Assembly (NCBI GenBank): GCA_025890175.1
Contig: JANPYM010000001.1
Location: 2,876,288-2,940,287 of the forward strand
From: Ciborinia camelliae
Taxonomy: Eukaryota; Ascomycota; Leotiomycetes; Helotiales; Sclerotiniaceae
Length of the DNA: 64,000 bases
Direction: 5' to 3'
Shown in pieces: positions 28,484-39,108 of this stretch (within the stretch, counting starts at the first letter, position 1; every line of letters starts with the position of its first letter). The notes beneath the pieces were generated by a model. It was given only the letters and a program-made list of their open reading frames with translations. It had not been told where the DNA came from and ran no database searches. Made by a program: the position numbers and the translations under genes.

Positions 28484-28817
28484 ACTTAAACATCGGCATT
28501 CTGTAGATAATAATGATGATCACTTCCTGGTTGCTACAATGCTGTCAAAATATTCGAACTCTTTCGGCTGATACAAAAATGGTTGCCAATGCAAAGCCAC
28601 ATACAATACTATGTGGTGCACGGACCGTCTACGAATTAGCCACTCCCAAAATAATTCCGAATGATACCTTGGAAAACTTGATGAGCTCCGACTCGTGAAC
28701 ATTACTCAAGTCTTGCAAAACATCTATAATTCTTTGCAGCTGTTAGTCAAATTACATCTTTAATGGTACATGATATAGCTGCAAGGTCGTCAATGTGGTT
28801 CAAGATATTCTACAACG
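28484..28817. promoter_or_regulatory. intergenic region between aminotransferase and Zn2Cys6 regulator with two palindromes
   Basis: Contains CCACATA-N6-TATGTGG at 28597-28616 (perfect 7-bp arms) and immediately after it ACGGACCGT at 28620-28628, a CGG-N1-CCG everted/inverted pair. These could be a 3'-end hairpin of the upstream mRNA or autoregulatory sites of the factor. No gene is seen in this stretch. Confidence 0.4.
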
Positions 28818-31009
28818 ATGGATCCCCTCTCTACAAGAACTGAGCCTCGGCCATACCGATCGCACAAAATTCCAGCCTGCGATCGATGCCGAAAACGTAA
28901 GTTGAGATGTGAAGCCGACGTGTCAACCGACCCATGTCGTATTTGTCGGGACCAAGATGTGGATTGTATTCGGTCAGAAGGGCTTAAGATTCCTAGAAGC
29001 AACAAACGCAGCACCCCAACTTCGAATGGTATGGGTAGCCAAAGAATCATCTCAATTCATTCGCCCAAACGTCCCAGACTACTTGGTTTAAGCCCATCTG
29101 CCCCTCCAGGACCTGGAGATGATCTTCCACTTTCTATTGCAGGAATCTCTCCTGAGCAATCTGGCCTCCAAAGTCCTGATTATAGTCGACAGGAAAGAGC
29201 CGATGCTAATGCCAAGTCTTCTATGATCATCGGTCCCGTTATTGCAGAAGATGTCCAACTACTCGAACAATACATGGAATCCCAAGCTCGACCTAGAACA
29301 TCTATAAGGGGACGCATGTATGATTCTGTCTCGGACAACCCGAAGGATCCCGTGATTTATCTCAGTGTTTCTCGGCGAAGAGAAGGACTCTCGTCAAGCG
29401 AGCGACCGGGTGAAAAGCAGAAGGAGATCTTGGAACAGATTCTAGGACCAAATGTCGGCGAAGTTGTCAATCTGTACGGTGCACGCCAATATTTCGTTCG
29501 TTATGTCAGCTGAATGTTTCTCAGTTACTTTCGACACATTCATCCTAGCTTTCCCATTATTGACGAGCATGATTTCAATCAATTGTATTCGAAGGGCGAT
29601 AAAAGCTTATCACCCGCTCTGATTTGTGATATATTAGCTTCATCTTTGGTTTACTGGAGACTTTCACCTAAACTTAAGCAATTTCCAGTTCCAGACCAGC
29701 GTTATTGCTGGAATCTGGCCGTAGAGTCACTACAAGGAGACTTTCTTGCACCAGGCCTCTCAACACTTTATACTGCCCTCCTTGATTTATCCGGGCGGCC
29801 TGTTATCTCGATTACAGGCAATACGCTTACAAGTGGAAGAACTGTTGCTCTGGCTCAAAGTCTGGGATTGAATCGTGATGCCAGTAAATGGAGGATATCT
29901 GATCACGAAAAGAATTTGCGCACTCGTCTTTGGTGGGGCGTGTTAATTCATGATCGCTGGTACGTATCTTTTTTTGGAACCGATCAGAATATCTTACCAA
30001 TATAATCTGCTAGGTCAAGCTTTGCTCATGGGGTACCCGCACACATTCGAAAGCATGAATATGATGTTTCATTGCCTACACTTGACGGACTTCTCACAGA
30101 GGGAGAGCACATAGCTTCACGCGTCAGCTCAGCGGAATGTTTTATCCTACTATGTGCGCTGACCGAAGTCCTTGGCGACATACTTCCACTATTATATGAC
30201 CGAAGATCTAGACCAGTTACGGAAACCAACAAACTATTACGTCGACTCGAAACCAATCTTGATGAGTGGGAGGAATCTCTTCCACTCTGGGCAGCAAATC
30301 CAAGTGATGCTACACAAGTATCAGGCTCGAGCAGTTTGAGGCTTGGGTTTCTCTCTGCTAAGATGCTACTTTGCCGAATAGCATTTCATGTTGGTTCAAA
30401 CATAAGCTTAGGGAAATTTGGATACTGATAGTTGTACAGGGTGCCACACATTCTTCTGAGCCATGTCTTATGGAAGTCAGAGCTTATCATCAAGCAATGT
30501 TACGCGAATCCGCAAAGGCAATAACGACATTCCTGACTTCTCTAACAGAGCAGAATCTTAATGAGTTCTGGATGCCATGTATGTATTACTTGCCGCCATG
30601 ATTGTACTTTTAATGACTAAATTTCCTACCAGACAGCGCATATCATATCTGTTCAGCAACAATAATCCTTCTTCGTTGCGCAATTGATACTACTGATAGA
30701 GAGACCAAAGAGTCTTGCAAGTCTAGTTTATCCGAGGTAAAGCAATGGTTAAATTGGGCACATACTTCTCATCATTGGGATCTAGCAGAAATTTGCCTCG
30801 TTCAATGTGCAGAACCTATTGATAGATTGAACGCCTCTTCGCGATCAACGGACGCTCAAGCGAACGGGGCCGAAGATCCTAGTATGAGAGTTGTGGGTGA
30901 AGGCATAGGAGCCCCAGGAAGCGTACCCTTTATCGCCGATAGGGAAAGCTTAATGAATGGACTTGACTATCCATTTGTAGATCTCTGGGACATTTTTGAG
31001 CAGGAATAG
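28818..31009 (+). CDS. Zn2Cys6 fungal-specific transcription factor
   Basis: Five exons: 28818-29473, 29525-29959, 30014-30389, 30440-30578 and 30633-31009, giving about 660 residues. The binuclear zinc cluster is at residues 21-50 with spacing C-x2-C-x6-C-x8-C-x2-C-x6-C and basic RKRKLRC. A middle region matches the fungal_trans domain: NLYFRHIHPSFPIIDE created by intron 1, LAQSLGLNRD, RTRLWWGVLIHDRW, and SSFAHGVPAHI across intron 2. The C-terminus is WDIFEQE. Intron 1 (51 nt, divisible by three) contains an in-frame TGA, so a naive ORF is split there although the gene is intact. Introns 1 and 3 use weak donors (GTACGG, GTTGGT). Such factors act in the nucleus, usually on CGG-containing sites, and often control adjacent catabolic genes; here the likely target is the aminotransferase just upstream (inference). 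Confidence 0.92.
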
Positions 31010-32669
31010 CAATTATTATAATAGTAAGAGAAATTTAACACCAGAAAATCTTGACCCCATTCTAGCCTCATGCTACACGTAGGAATCGTGTACGATGCAT
31101 CGTCGTAGAGTAGACCACAATTCAGCATATTCAGAACCATTTACAATCCTTCATCCAGGTTCCCAGCTATTAGATTCCTTGTCCCACACTACATCTCTTT
31201 CAGTTCTACTTTCTAATTGGAGTTGATGCCACCCGGCTCCTGAAGCAAGTCTTGCTTTTGGAGGATTTGGTCCGCAGGTATTGGTCATGCCTGTACCTCA
31301 GCATTTTCCTCCGCAACTTCACTTCTATATACTATCCATCCATCCATACATGGAAAAAGCTCATAGATTTCAATAAAGGCAATTGGATCTTCTAAATAGG
31401 TGATATCTGGACATCGGAAATCCTTATGCCATAGTTGAGGACGGGATTCCCATATGGGCTCAAGCATCTGACAAAACTGCATTTTTATCTGCAGTGACAA
31501 TAACAGATGGAGCAATAACAACAATAATCTCATCGTCCTCGAGAAATTCAACGACTTAGATGCTACAAACACCAGAAAGTGCAACTCCCGCGCAAATATG
31601 CAATTCAACTCCCAGCAGTATCAGTATATCGATAAGAGCAAGAATTACCATCGGAATTCTCATATCAAAACGGAAAAGATAAGAATGAAAAGGCGATGGG
31701 AATGAAGAGATGGTGAAAAGGGGAGATGAAAAAATAATAAATAGAAAAGGAAGAGAGATGAGAGGGAAATCGGAGATGGGGATGGATGGTTTTGTGACAT
31801 GGCAATTTTAACGACAATTAGGTTATTATCAATAAATACTTAAGACGTGCAACAAAACTTCAGTTGGGTAGCCGGGAATATCGAAATTGAAATAAAAAGT
31901 GCCATGGGAAAGGAGGAGAATATGAAGTCTGTCATGTACATAATGTACCTAGGCACAAGGCGGAAAAGAGATTTCTTGCATATCGTATTTCTTGGGGAAT
32001 AAACTTATATTGCCGCAGTCCACAGTACGATTTACAATCTACAATAAAGCTTCAGATGGTTAATCGGGAGGGAAAGAATATGAGCGGAACGTATGAATCA
32101 TGATTGGGAGAGAAAACTCGAGAGGGGAGGCATGGGACCCGAGGAGAAGTACCTAGGTATGGAAAAGCCATATTATGGTAAAGGAGATTGCACCATAGTA
32201 AATCCCCAAAGATAATCTACCTCGATATCATCCCCTTCATCGATATGTGTATTGGTGGTTTACATGTAGTCTTTTACCAGGCCCATTTATTCATTCCCCT
32301 TAGCTCCGTCAGGGGCTTCTCCTCGATATTTGATGGAGTTTATAAACAAGAGGCATAATAGCTCCTCATTCATATCGTGAGACTTAACAACAACCCCCAA
32401 GAATGACTATTAAAGCAATAGATAAAGCTCCAAATCCAATTCAATTGATGAAGACGTTTTGATATTCCACTGAAGACAGATACCTACCGGTATTGTATTG
32501 TATTGCGCTGACACTGAGGATGTGATTTCGAGCCTTTCCCGGTACAAGAATTCTATTACGTGAGGGAGCAGAAACAACCCCACATCCGATATTTTGGCCA
32601 ATCGGTTGACGGCGGTACAACCTGCCTATTATATAGAAACAGTAGTGCTATCACCATCAATCATGTCTT
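31010..32669. other. intergenic region, nothing recognised
   Basis: About 1.7 kb between the Zn2Cys6 gene and tRNA-Pro. It is purine-rich around 31,670-31,790 (GAGATGAAA-like runs). Small frames on the minus strand have no domains. Nothing supportable. Confidence 0.5.
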
Positions 32670-32756
32670 GGCCTGATAGTTCAGTGGTAGAATTCTTGCT
32701 TTGGGTTGTCCAATCTAAATTGTAAGAGGTCTCCGGTTCGATCCCGGATTAGGCCC
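32670..32756 (+). tRNA. tRNA-Pro(TGG) with intron
   Basis: The acceptor stem GGCCTGA pairs with TTAGGCC at the 3' end. The D-arm is GTTCAGTGGTAGAATT. The anticodon stem CTTGC/GTAAG encloses loop TTTGGGT, with anticodon TGG. An intron of about 15 nt separates the loop from the 3' stem. The T-arm CCGGTTCGATCCCGG is perfect, and an internal B box is present. The layout matches eukaryotic tRNA-Pro(UGG), which carries an intron in yeasts as well. Confidence 0.92.
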
Positions 32757-33756
32757 GTGATGAAATATCTTTTTGCTTTTGATGAGATTAATTTTTGTAT
32801 AAATGTTTTGAAATGGCATTGAGGAAGAAAAAGAGAGGGGAGAGAGTGTGTGTTTTCTTCTCTTTTTATTTCGGGATCTTCTTATCAATCAGTAAGCCCA
32901 CCGTTATCAATCAAAGTGGCAACAAGCTGCAAGTGCGGATACCCCCGCACGCCAATAAAATATATGTACACAGCCAAGTTCTAGTAACGATGCATACCTA
33001 CTATATATACACTGGGCATATCATCAATAATAATAGATTGATTAATATCCAAATACTTGATACTTCAATACCTCCCCTCACTATCTCACTCATTTCATTT
33101 TTCAATTTCCTCATGCAGTGATTCGGATTTTACAATCCAAGGTCCATTCCTCTCCTCCCCCTCTCCTCTCCTCCTCAATATCCATTTCATATTTGACAAT
33201 CAAATGATCTGATTTGATTGGATACTGATCATCTCGTCTTACATTACATCACACCACCCTGTGATTTGATTAACCTTAAAATTATCCGAATGCCGAAGGA
33301 CATTTTATAATTCTGGATTGTACTACCTACTTAACTTCTCCTTTTCGTACATCCAACATACATTAAGAGTCAAATGTTATTGCTTCATACAATAACTGCA
33401 AATTACTTGTATAACAATAGATAATGTCGTGGAGATTTCGTGAAAGTCATTTTCCTTTCCTTACTTGAAACTTGATTTATATTAACCAATAGGAAAGGGA
33501 ATTGTTCCTTGCACTCTTTTATCCCTTGCCTTTGCCTTTGCCTTCCGTTGCGCGGTTTGTGCGGCTTACGTTTGCGTTTTTTGTGCGTTGAGTTTATTGT
33601 ACGGTAATGACTTGCCACTTTCCATGGCAATACGGTTTGATATTCTTAAAAAAGGACATCTCTGGTTCCTTCTCGAATCTTGAAAAGAGTTTCCTTTAAA
33701 TATTACAAACTTGACTTTTAGTAGAAGTCGCTTTCCTGAAGTTGAGGTTAGTTATT
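32757..33756. other. intergenic region upstream of the copper ATPase
   Basis: One kilobase with no supportable gene. It contains pyrimidine tracts near 33,140-33,180 and a run of TTTGCC(TTT) repeats near 33,525-33,545. The ATPase promoter must lie here; no specific copper-response element was identified with confidence. Confidence 0.5.
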
Positions 33757-36700
33757 ATGGATCAAACCATCAAAATGACCATTCCAACAACAAACACCCA
33801 TATTTCAGATAGCATCAATTCAGAATTCGAGAAGATGGACGATAACCCCATACTGATCACAACATCTTATTTATTATCAAACCTTCATTGTCCCTCCTGC
33901 GTATCAAATATCCAAAAGGCGCTTTACGCATTATGTCCTCGGCCAAAGGAAGTTACACCATCCCTCATGTCATCATGGGTGACTGTTCAACATCAGAAAG
34001 GGTTATCGACCAATGCTATCCGAAAGGCTTTGCAATCCGCTGGATTCGATGTGTGCGATGTTACATCTGAGGAGGACGGTACCGTTGCAAAATCATACAT
34101 ACAACACAACAGCGATACCGATACAGGGTACCTAGACCAGGTTCTTCAAAAATGGTCAGCTACCAAGAAACCTCCGGACCACTTTACAATGTCCCACGTT
34201 GACCGGCACTTGGAAAATTGCGAAATATGTCGTCGAGAAGCCGCCGCTGGAGAGAATGTTTCGAAGAAGTTGGGGCAATCAAATATTTTACAACCTGGGC
34301 CATCACATGCAAGTGGCAGTAATAGCAATGGGAATGACGGCACTGCAAATAAAAGAATGTCTGACGACGGGAAGACAAATGCTTTGGTCATCATCGATTC
34401 CATCTCAGCTCAAACCTTTCGAGCGTCATTGGCCATTGGTGGAATGACATGTGCGGCTTGCGCCAATAATATCGTGGTAGGATTAAAGAAGAAATCTTGG
34501 GTGAAGGATGTCGTTGTCAATCTCATTTCCAATAGTGCTACAGTTGACTTTGATAATGAGAACTACACGTCTCAGATAGTTGAAGAGATCGAGGATCTTG
34601 GTTACGATGCAGCCTTGGATAGTGTTGTCGATTTGAAGCCGGAGCTTCAGAAACAGAAGGTGCTGAGAACGGTGGAGATTATGGTGGATGGCATGTATTG
34701 CGGCCATTGTCCTCCACGAATTCATGACAGCATGAAAAGTTTTGGGGATCTGATTACTGTCGAGAGAGCTCTGAGTTTCGAGAATCCAATTCTCAAAATA
34801 AGTTACGTCCCATCAGCACCTACTTTCACGATTAGGCAGATTCTTGCCAAGATCTCCAATGTCGAAGAAAGATTTACACCATCAATATATCATCCACCCA
34901 CTATCGAGGAACGATCTCGAATAATCCACAAACGGGAACGACAACGAATGTTGCTTCGAGTTGCCGTCACCTTTATTATCGCTATTCCTACTCTAATTGT
35001 TGGTATTATCTTCATGAATTTGGTGCCATCATCTAATCCTATCCGACAATATCTTATGCAGCCTCTGAGGGCCGGCGTTAATCGTGCTCAATGGTCTCTT
35101 CTCATTATGGCTACGCCGGTATACTTTCTTTGTGCTGATGTCTTCCATAGACGAGCTTTGAAGGAAATCCGATCTTTATGGAGACCTGGCAGCACGACGC
35201 CCATTTTTCAGAGATTCTATCGCTTTGGAAGCATGAATATGCTCATGTCATTGGGTACCACCATTGCTTATGTATCTTCCGTGGCTCAATTGATCGCCGC
35301 AGGAGTTCGCCCAAATGCTATGGCGGATGATAATTCTTTTTATTTCGACTCGGTTGTCTTCTTGACTTTGTTTTTACTCGTTGGTCGACTTATCGAAGCT
35401 TACAGCAAGTCAAGGACTGATGATGCTGTTACCATGTTGGGAAAATTACGACCCACGGAAGCGCTTTTGGTTGTCCCAGCTTCTAGAGAACATTTAAGAG
35501 CGCCAAACGACGAAGGGGACCTTACCAGAGACATCAATGATCGATACTCTGGGGAACATTCAAGAATGTCAGATGATCAAGAGTCTATCAGAAGCGTCAA
35601 CGTCGATTTACTTGAGTTTGGCGATACTATCAAGGTCTTACATGGTGGCTCTCCAGCTTGTGACGGTAGAATTATAAAGGGAGAGACCAGATTTGATGAA
35701 TCGAGTTTGACAGGAGAGGCAAAATTGGTCAAAAAAGGCGCAGGTGACGAAGTATTCTCTGGAACAGTCAACAAGGAATCTCCGGTGACTGTCAAAATTA
35801 CAGGGGTTGCCGGCTCTTCAATGCTCGATCAGATTGTCAAGGCAGTTCGTGAGGGACAAACCAAAAGAGCCCCTATGGAACGAATTGCCGATACTTTAAC
35901 CGGCTACTTTGTGCCTGTTATTACTCTCATGGCCATTCTCACTTTCATCGTTTGGCTTTCTCTAGGACTTTCAGGAACCTTGCCAGATGATTATCGTGGT
36001 TCTAGTGGTTGGGCCGTTTGGTCTCTTCAATTTTCCATTGCTGTCTTTGTTGTGGCATGTCCATGTGGTCTAGCATTAGCAGCTCCTACCGCACTTTTCG
36101 TGGGTGGCGGTCTTGCAGCACATCACGGTATTCTAGTGAAGGGTGGTGGTGAAGCTTTTGAGAAAGCGAGTATGCTTGATTGTGTTGTCTTCGATAAAAC
36201 TGGGACTTTAACCCTTGGGGGTCAACCGACTGTTACAGACTACGAATTTGTCGCAAAAGATGCAGACAAAGAACAAAATCTACTTAATATGATCAAAGTA
36301 TCAGAAGAAAACAGCAGCCATACGGTTGCCAAAGCTATCGTCTCGTTCTGTGCCAACAAATCAAAAGGCGCGACTACTCTAGTAAATATCGAGGAAATTC
36401 CTGGTTATGGAATGAAAGCTACTTTCGATAGCTCTCAAATTCTCATAGGCAACGAGAACCTAATACAGCAATACGGCGTCAAAATATCCACTTTCCAAAT
36501 CCAGATGAATATTTGGAAGACTCAAGGCAAATCTGTCGCTCTGGTTGCTTGGTCTCAGGCCGGTGGCCCATACGAACTCGCAGCCATCTTCGCTATCTCT
36601 GATCCTATTCGCCCAGAGGCCGTCTCCCTTATTTCAGCACTCAAAGAACGCGGTACAGATGTTTGGATGCTTTCTGGTGATAATCCCACCACGGCAATCG

Positions 36701-37239
36701 CCATTGGCCAACAGGTTGGGATCCCATCCTCCAATGTCATCGCCGGCGTTCTCCCCTCCGAGAAAGCCAAACAGATCTCTTATCTTCAGAAATCGCTCCC
36801 TTCACATCGTTCTAAGAGAAATGATTCCTCTACGAAAAGAGCTTTGGTTGCAATGGTCGGAGATGGTATTAATGACTCTCCTGCTCTCACCGTTGCGGAT
36901 GTTGGGATCGCGATTGGATCCGGTTCTGATATTGCCATTTCCTCTGCCGAATTCGTGTTGATTTCCAGTAATCTCAATTCTCTGATTACTTTATTGGATC
37001 TCAGCAAAGTGGTCTTCAGAAGGATCAAATTCAATTTCGCATGGGCGTTGATCTACAACCTCGTTGCACTTCCTGTTGCAGCAGGTGTCCTCTACTCAAT
37101 TGTTAGTGGAGGCAAACATATTAGATTGGATCCCGTTTGGGCGAGTTTGGCTATGGCAATGAGTAGTATTAGTGTCGTTTTGAGTAGTTTGGCATTGAGG
37201 AGTTCGATCCCCGGGCTGGGTTTTAAGGCTAGAACATAG
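33757..37239 (+). CDS. copper-transporting P1B-type ATPase (CPC type) with three heavy-metal domains
   Basis: An uninterrupted 1160-residue gene; the start is ATG 33757 (MDQTIK). N-terminal metal-binding motifs are CPSC (45-48), CAAC in GGMTCAAC (232-235) and CGHC (315-318). Between the first two lies a conserved-looking H147-x3-H151-x3-C155-x2-C158 cluster (HVDRHLENCEIC). The catalytic core shows TGE (652-654), the intramembrane CPC (768-770), phosphorylation site DKTGT (Asp813) and GDGINDSP (1035-1042). Several hydrophobic helices start near residue 405. In P1B-1 pumps, CPC together with C-terminal motifs specifies Cu(I), moved to the secretory lumen (Ccc2-like) or out of the cell (CrpA-like detoxification). 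The extended N-terminus with extra cysteines suggests the second, but this is inference. The N-domain SEHPL-type motif reads SSHTV (His855, Thr856), an unusual change. No intron, unlike most neighbours. Confidence 0.95.
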   Translation: MDQTIKMTIPTTNTHISDSINSEFEKMDDNPILITTSYLLSNLHCPSCVSNIQKALYALCPRPKEVTPSLMSSWVTVQHQKGLSTNAIRKALQSAGFDVCDVTSEEDGTVAKSYIQHNSDTDTGYLDQVLQKWSATKKPPDHFTMSHVDRHLENCEICRREAAAGENVSKKLGQSNILQPGPSHASGSNSNGNDGTANKRMSDDGKTNALVIIDSISAQTFRASLAIGGMTCAACANNIVVGLKKKSWVKDVVVNLISNSATVDFDNENYTSQIVEEIEDLGYDAALDSVVDLKPELQKQKVLRTVEIMVDGMYCGHCPPRIHDSMKSFGDLITVERALSFENPILKISYVPSAPTFTIRQILAKISNVEERFTPSIYHPPTIEERSRIIHKRERQRMLLRVAVTFIIAIPTLIVGIIFMNLVPSSNPIRQYLMQPLRAGVNRAQWSLLIMATPVYFLCADVFHRRALKEIRSLWRPGSTTPIFQRFYRFGSMNMLMSLGTTIAYVSSVAQLIAAGVRPNAMADDNSFYFDSVVFLTLFLLVGRLIEAYSKSRTDDAVTMLGKLRPTEALLVVPASREHLRAPNDEGDLTRDINDRYSGEHSRMSDDQESIRSVNVDLLEFGDTIKVLHGGSPACDGRIIKGETRFDESSLTGEAKLVKKGAGDEVFSGTVNKESPVTVKITGVAGSSMLDQIVKAVREGQTKRAPMERIADTLTGYFVPVITLMAILTFIVWLSLGLSGTLPDDYRGSSGWAVWSLQFSIAVFVVACPCGLALAAPTALFVGGGLAAHHGILVKGGGEAFEKASMLDCVVFDKTGTLTLGGQPTVTDYEFVAKDADKEQNLLNMIKVSEENSSHTVAKAIVSFCANKSKGATTLVNIEEIPGYGMKATFDSSQILIGNENLIQQYGVKISTFQIQMNIWKTQGKSVALVAWSQAGGPYELAAIFAISDPIRPEAVSLISALKERGTDVWMLSGDNPTTAIAIGQQVGIPSSNVIAGVLPSEKAKQISYLQKSLPSHRSKRNDSSTKRALVAMVGDGINDSPALTVADVGIAIGSGSDIAISSAEFVLISSNLNSLITLLDLSKVVFRRIKFNFAWALIYNLVALPVAAGVLYSIVSGGKHIRLDPVWASLAMAMSSISVVLSSLALRSSIPGLGFKART

Positions 37240-38514
37240 ATAGCATGTCTTATGGCTACCTTTATTGCCTCCTAGCTACCTAGGTACACACGATTAGAGA
37301 AATGAGAAGTACAAAATAAGTCAGAATTTTTGCAATCTTTCGCAACGAAATGTGTCTGGGTGCTCTGAGCAATTTATATACCAAGCTCTTCGTGATGTTA
37401 AATGTTAAATGTCTGGAACTTGACCGACACCGAGCAAGCATCAGGTGGCGAAGAAGTCATGGGGGGGTTTTCTGTAAGCTTGGGCAGGGGAAAGTCGATA
37501 TTTCAAGGTGGGCTGCTGAAGCTGATATTGTAGGTAATCTTGAATGTTGATTTGAGGATGATGCAAGTGATAGATAGGTTGTTAGGTTTTGACTTGCAGT
37601 GACTTAAATCAAAGGGACATTTGGGTGGAAAATCCCAATTCATGAAATTATGTGGAGATAGATTGATGCAAGATTGGCCACTTACACGTATGGGATTTTT
37701 TTGATGGAATTATGCATATGCTTTTTTTGAAAATATTTGGCTGTGGTTACAAAGTTAGTTGTTGAATGAATGGGTTGTGGTTTTACCCCCTCGCTTACCT
37801 TACCTTGCCTTGAGGCAAATGAAAATGAAATCCCCATCATTTCCCAAATGGGTATTGTAATAATAAGATTCACAATTTGAGGATTGGATCGTTGATACTC
37901 TGTTCAGGCAAAGTTCATAATTGAATTGGATTCTCGGTTCTGTTTGCAAAGCTTGGGTTGTAGTTGCTATGGTAACACGATCAAGTGTTGATTTTCACTT
38001 GGGAAATCACATTATGTAGCTGGCAGGCTGGTTGAAATCTTTTAAATTTTTTGATATCTTAAATCATTCCTTTTACTTTTTATCTCAAGATCGTAATGGA
38101 AACTATGTTGAGAGCCAGCATTCGACAAAATATGCTCAAACCTTGGGGCTTAAAAGTTGGAAGCATGGAACAATGTAGAATCAACGAATGGCTATGCCAC
38201 TCACACGAATTAGAGCCTACCGTTCATTTTCATACGGCAGAGTAATATTCTTACAATCTCCTGTACTAATATATCTAGATGACCAACCAAGTTGTTGTTT
38301 TGGGCCGTACACATTGCTCGTTGTTCACACGTTATGGTACTTATTAGATCCCAATGATCTGGTGAGCTGCCTACAATAATATCAACATCACAAACTACCT
38401 ACAAAATATTACAAGATTCCCCACCTACAATCTTACAAAGTTTGCGGTTTAATACAGCATTGGTAATCTGCTATGTAGATATACCTCTGTCAGTCCTTCG
38501 AACCCTCTATCAAG
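37240..38514. other. intergenic region, nothing recognised
   Basis: About 1.3 kb between the ATPase and a small hypothetical gene. It includes TAGCTACCTAGGTAC near 37,275 and A/T-rich spacer. No domain-bearing frame is present. Confidence 0.5.
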
Positions 38515-39108
38515 ATGTGTCTCTTAAACCATATCACATACGGCTGTTTCATCGACTGCCCAACGAAAACCGGATCCAAAATCGAGCTAGAGCGATGCGG
38601 AAATTACCGGGACATCGCAAACCCATCGAACGAACTCGATCGATGCAGCGAGAAAAAAGCCGGGCAAAAGATCTCATTTAAGATATTGCGAGTGAGGCAA
38701 CGGTGTCCCACGTGCGTCACCCGAGCAGTGACGGAGAGGGTGGCTGAGAGACAGGAGAGAGAGGAGAGAGAGAAATATGCGGAGAGGAGGGGAGAAAGGG
38801 GGGAGGTTTTGAGATGCTTGAGGATGGAGGAGGATGAGGATGAAGGGTTGCTGACTCCGCGACCGAGCGCGGTTCAGCGAGCCGCTGAAATGCCTGGATC
38901 TCTCGATGTGGATCTCGCGGCGGAGATGCGATCTAGATTGAAAACTGAGGCAGGTTGTCAAGATGTTGCTACTACTCCCAAGTCTATGTCTGGCATTGCG
39001 GCAACTCCTTCTATGATGCTTCAAGGTGACACCCCTACCACCTTTGAGGGGTCGCCGAACCTACTTGTTGAGACACAGGGTACCTTGGGTCTGGGCATTT
39101 ATTTTTGA
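38515..39108 (+). CDS. small hypothetical protein with Cys-rich N-terminus and charged middle
   Basis: A single 197-codon frame starting MCLLNHITYGCFIDC. Residues 1-65 contain seven or eight cysteines including a CPTC pair, resembling the many short fungal proteins that open with a Cys/His cluster of possible zinc-binding type. Residues about 70-105 are a highly charged Glu/Arg stretch likely to be a helix or coiled coil. The C-terminal 90 residues are Thr/Ser/Pro/Gly-rich and disordered. There is no signal peptide and no known catalytic motif. Coding character is supported by the length, the coherent domain-like zoning and the higher G+C than its flanks. I do not recognise a function. It could also be the last exon of a longer gene. 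Confidence 0.55.
   Translation: MCLLNHITYGCFIDCPTKTGSKIELERCGNYRDIANPSNELDRCSEKKAGQKISFKILRVRQRCPTCVTRAVTERVAERQEREEREKYAERRGERGEVLRCLRMEEDEDEGLLTPRPSAVQRAAEMPGSLDVDLAAEMRSRLKTEAGCQDVATTPKSMSGIAATPSMMLQGDTPTTFEGSPNLLVETQGTLGLGIYF

Noticed and set aside
29511..29513. TGA suggesting the Zn2Cys6 gene is a pseudogene
   Set aside because: A 51-nt in-frame GT-AG intron removes it and restores a conserved segment.
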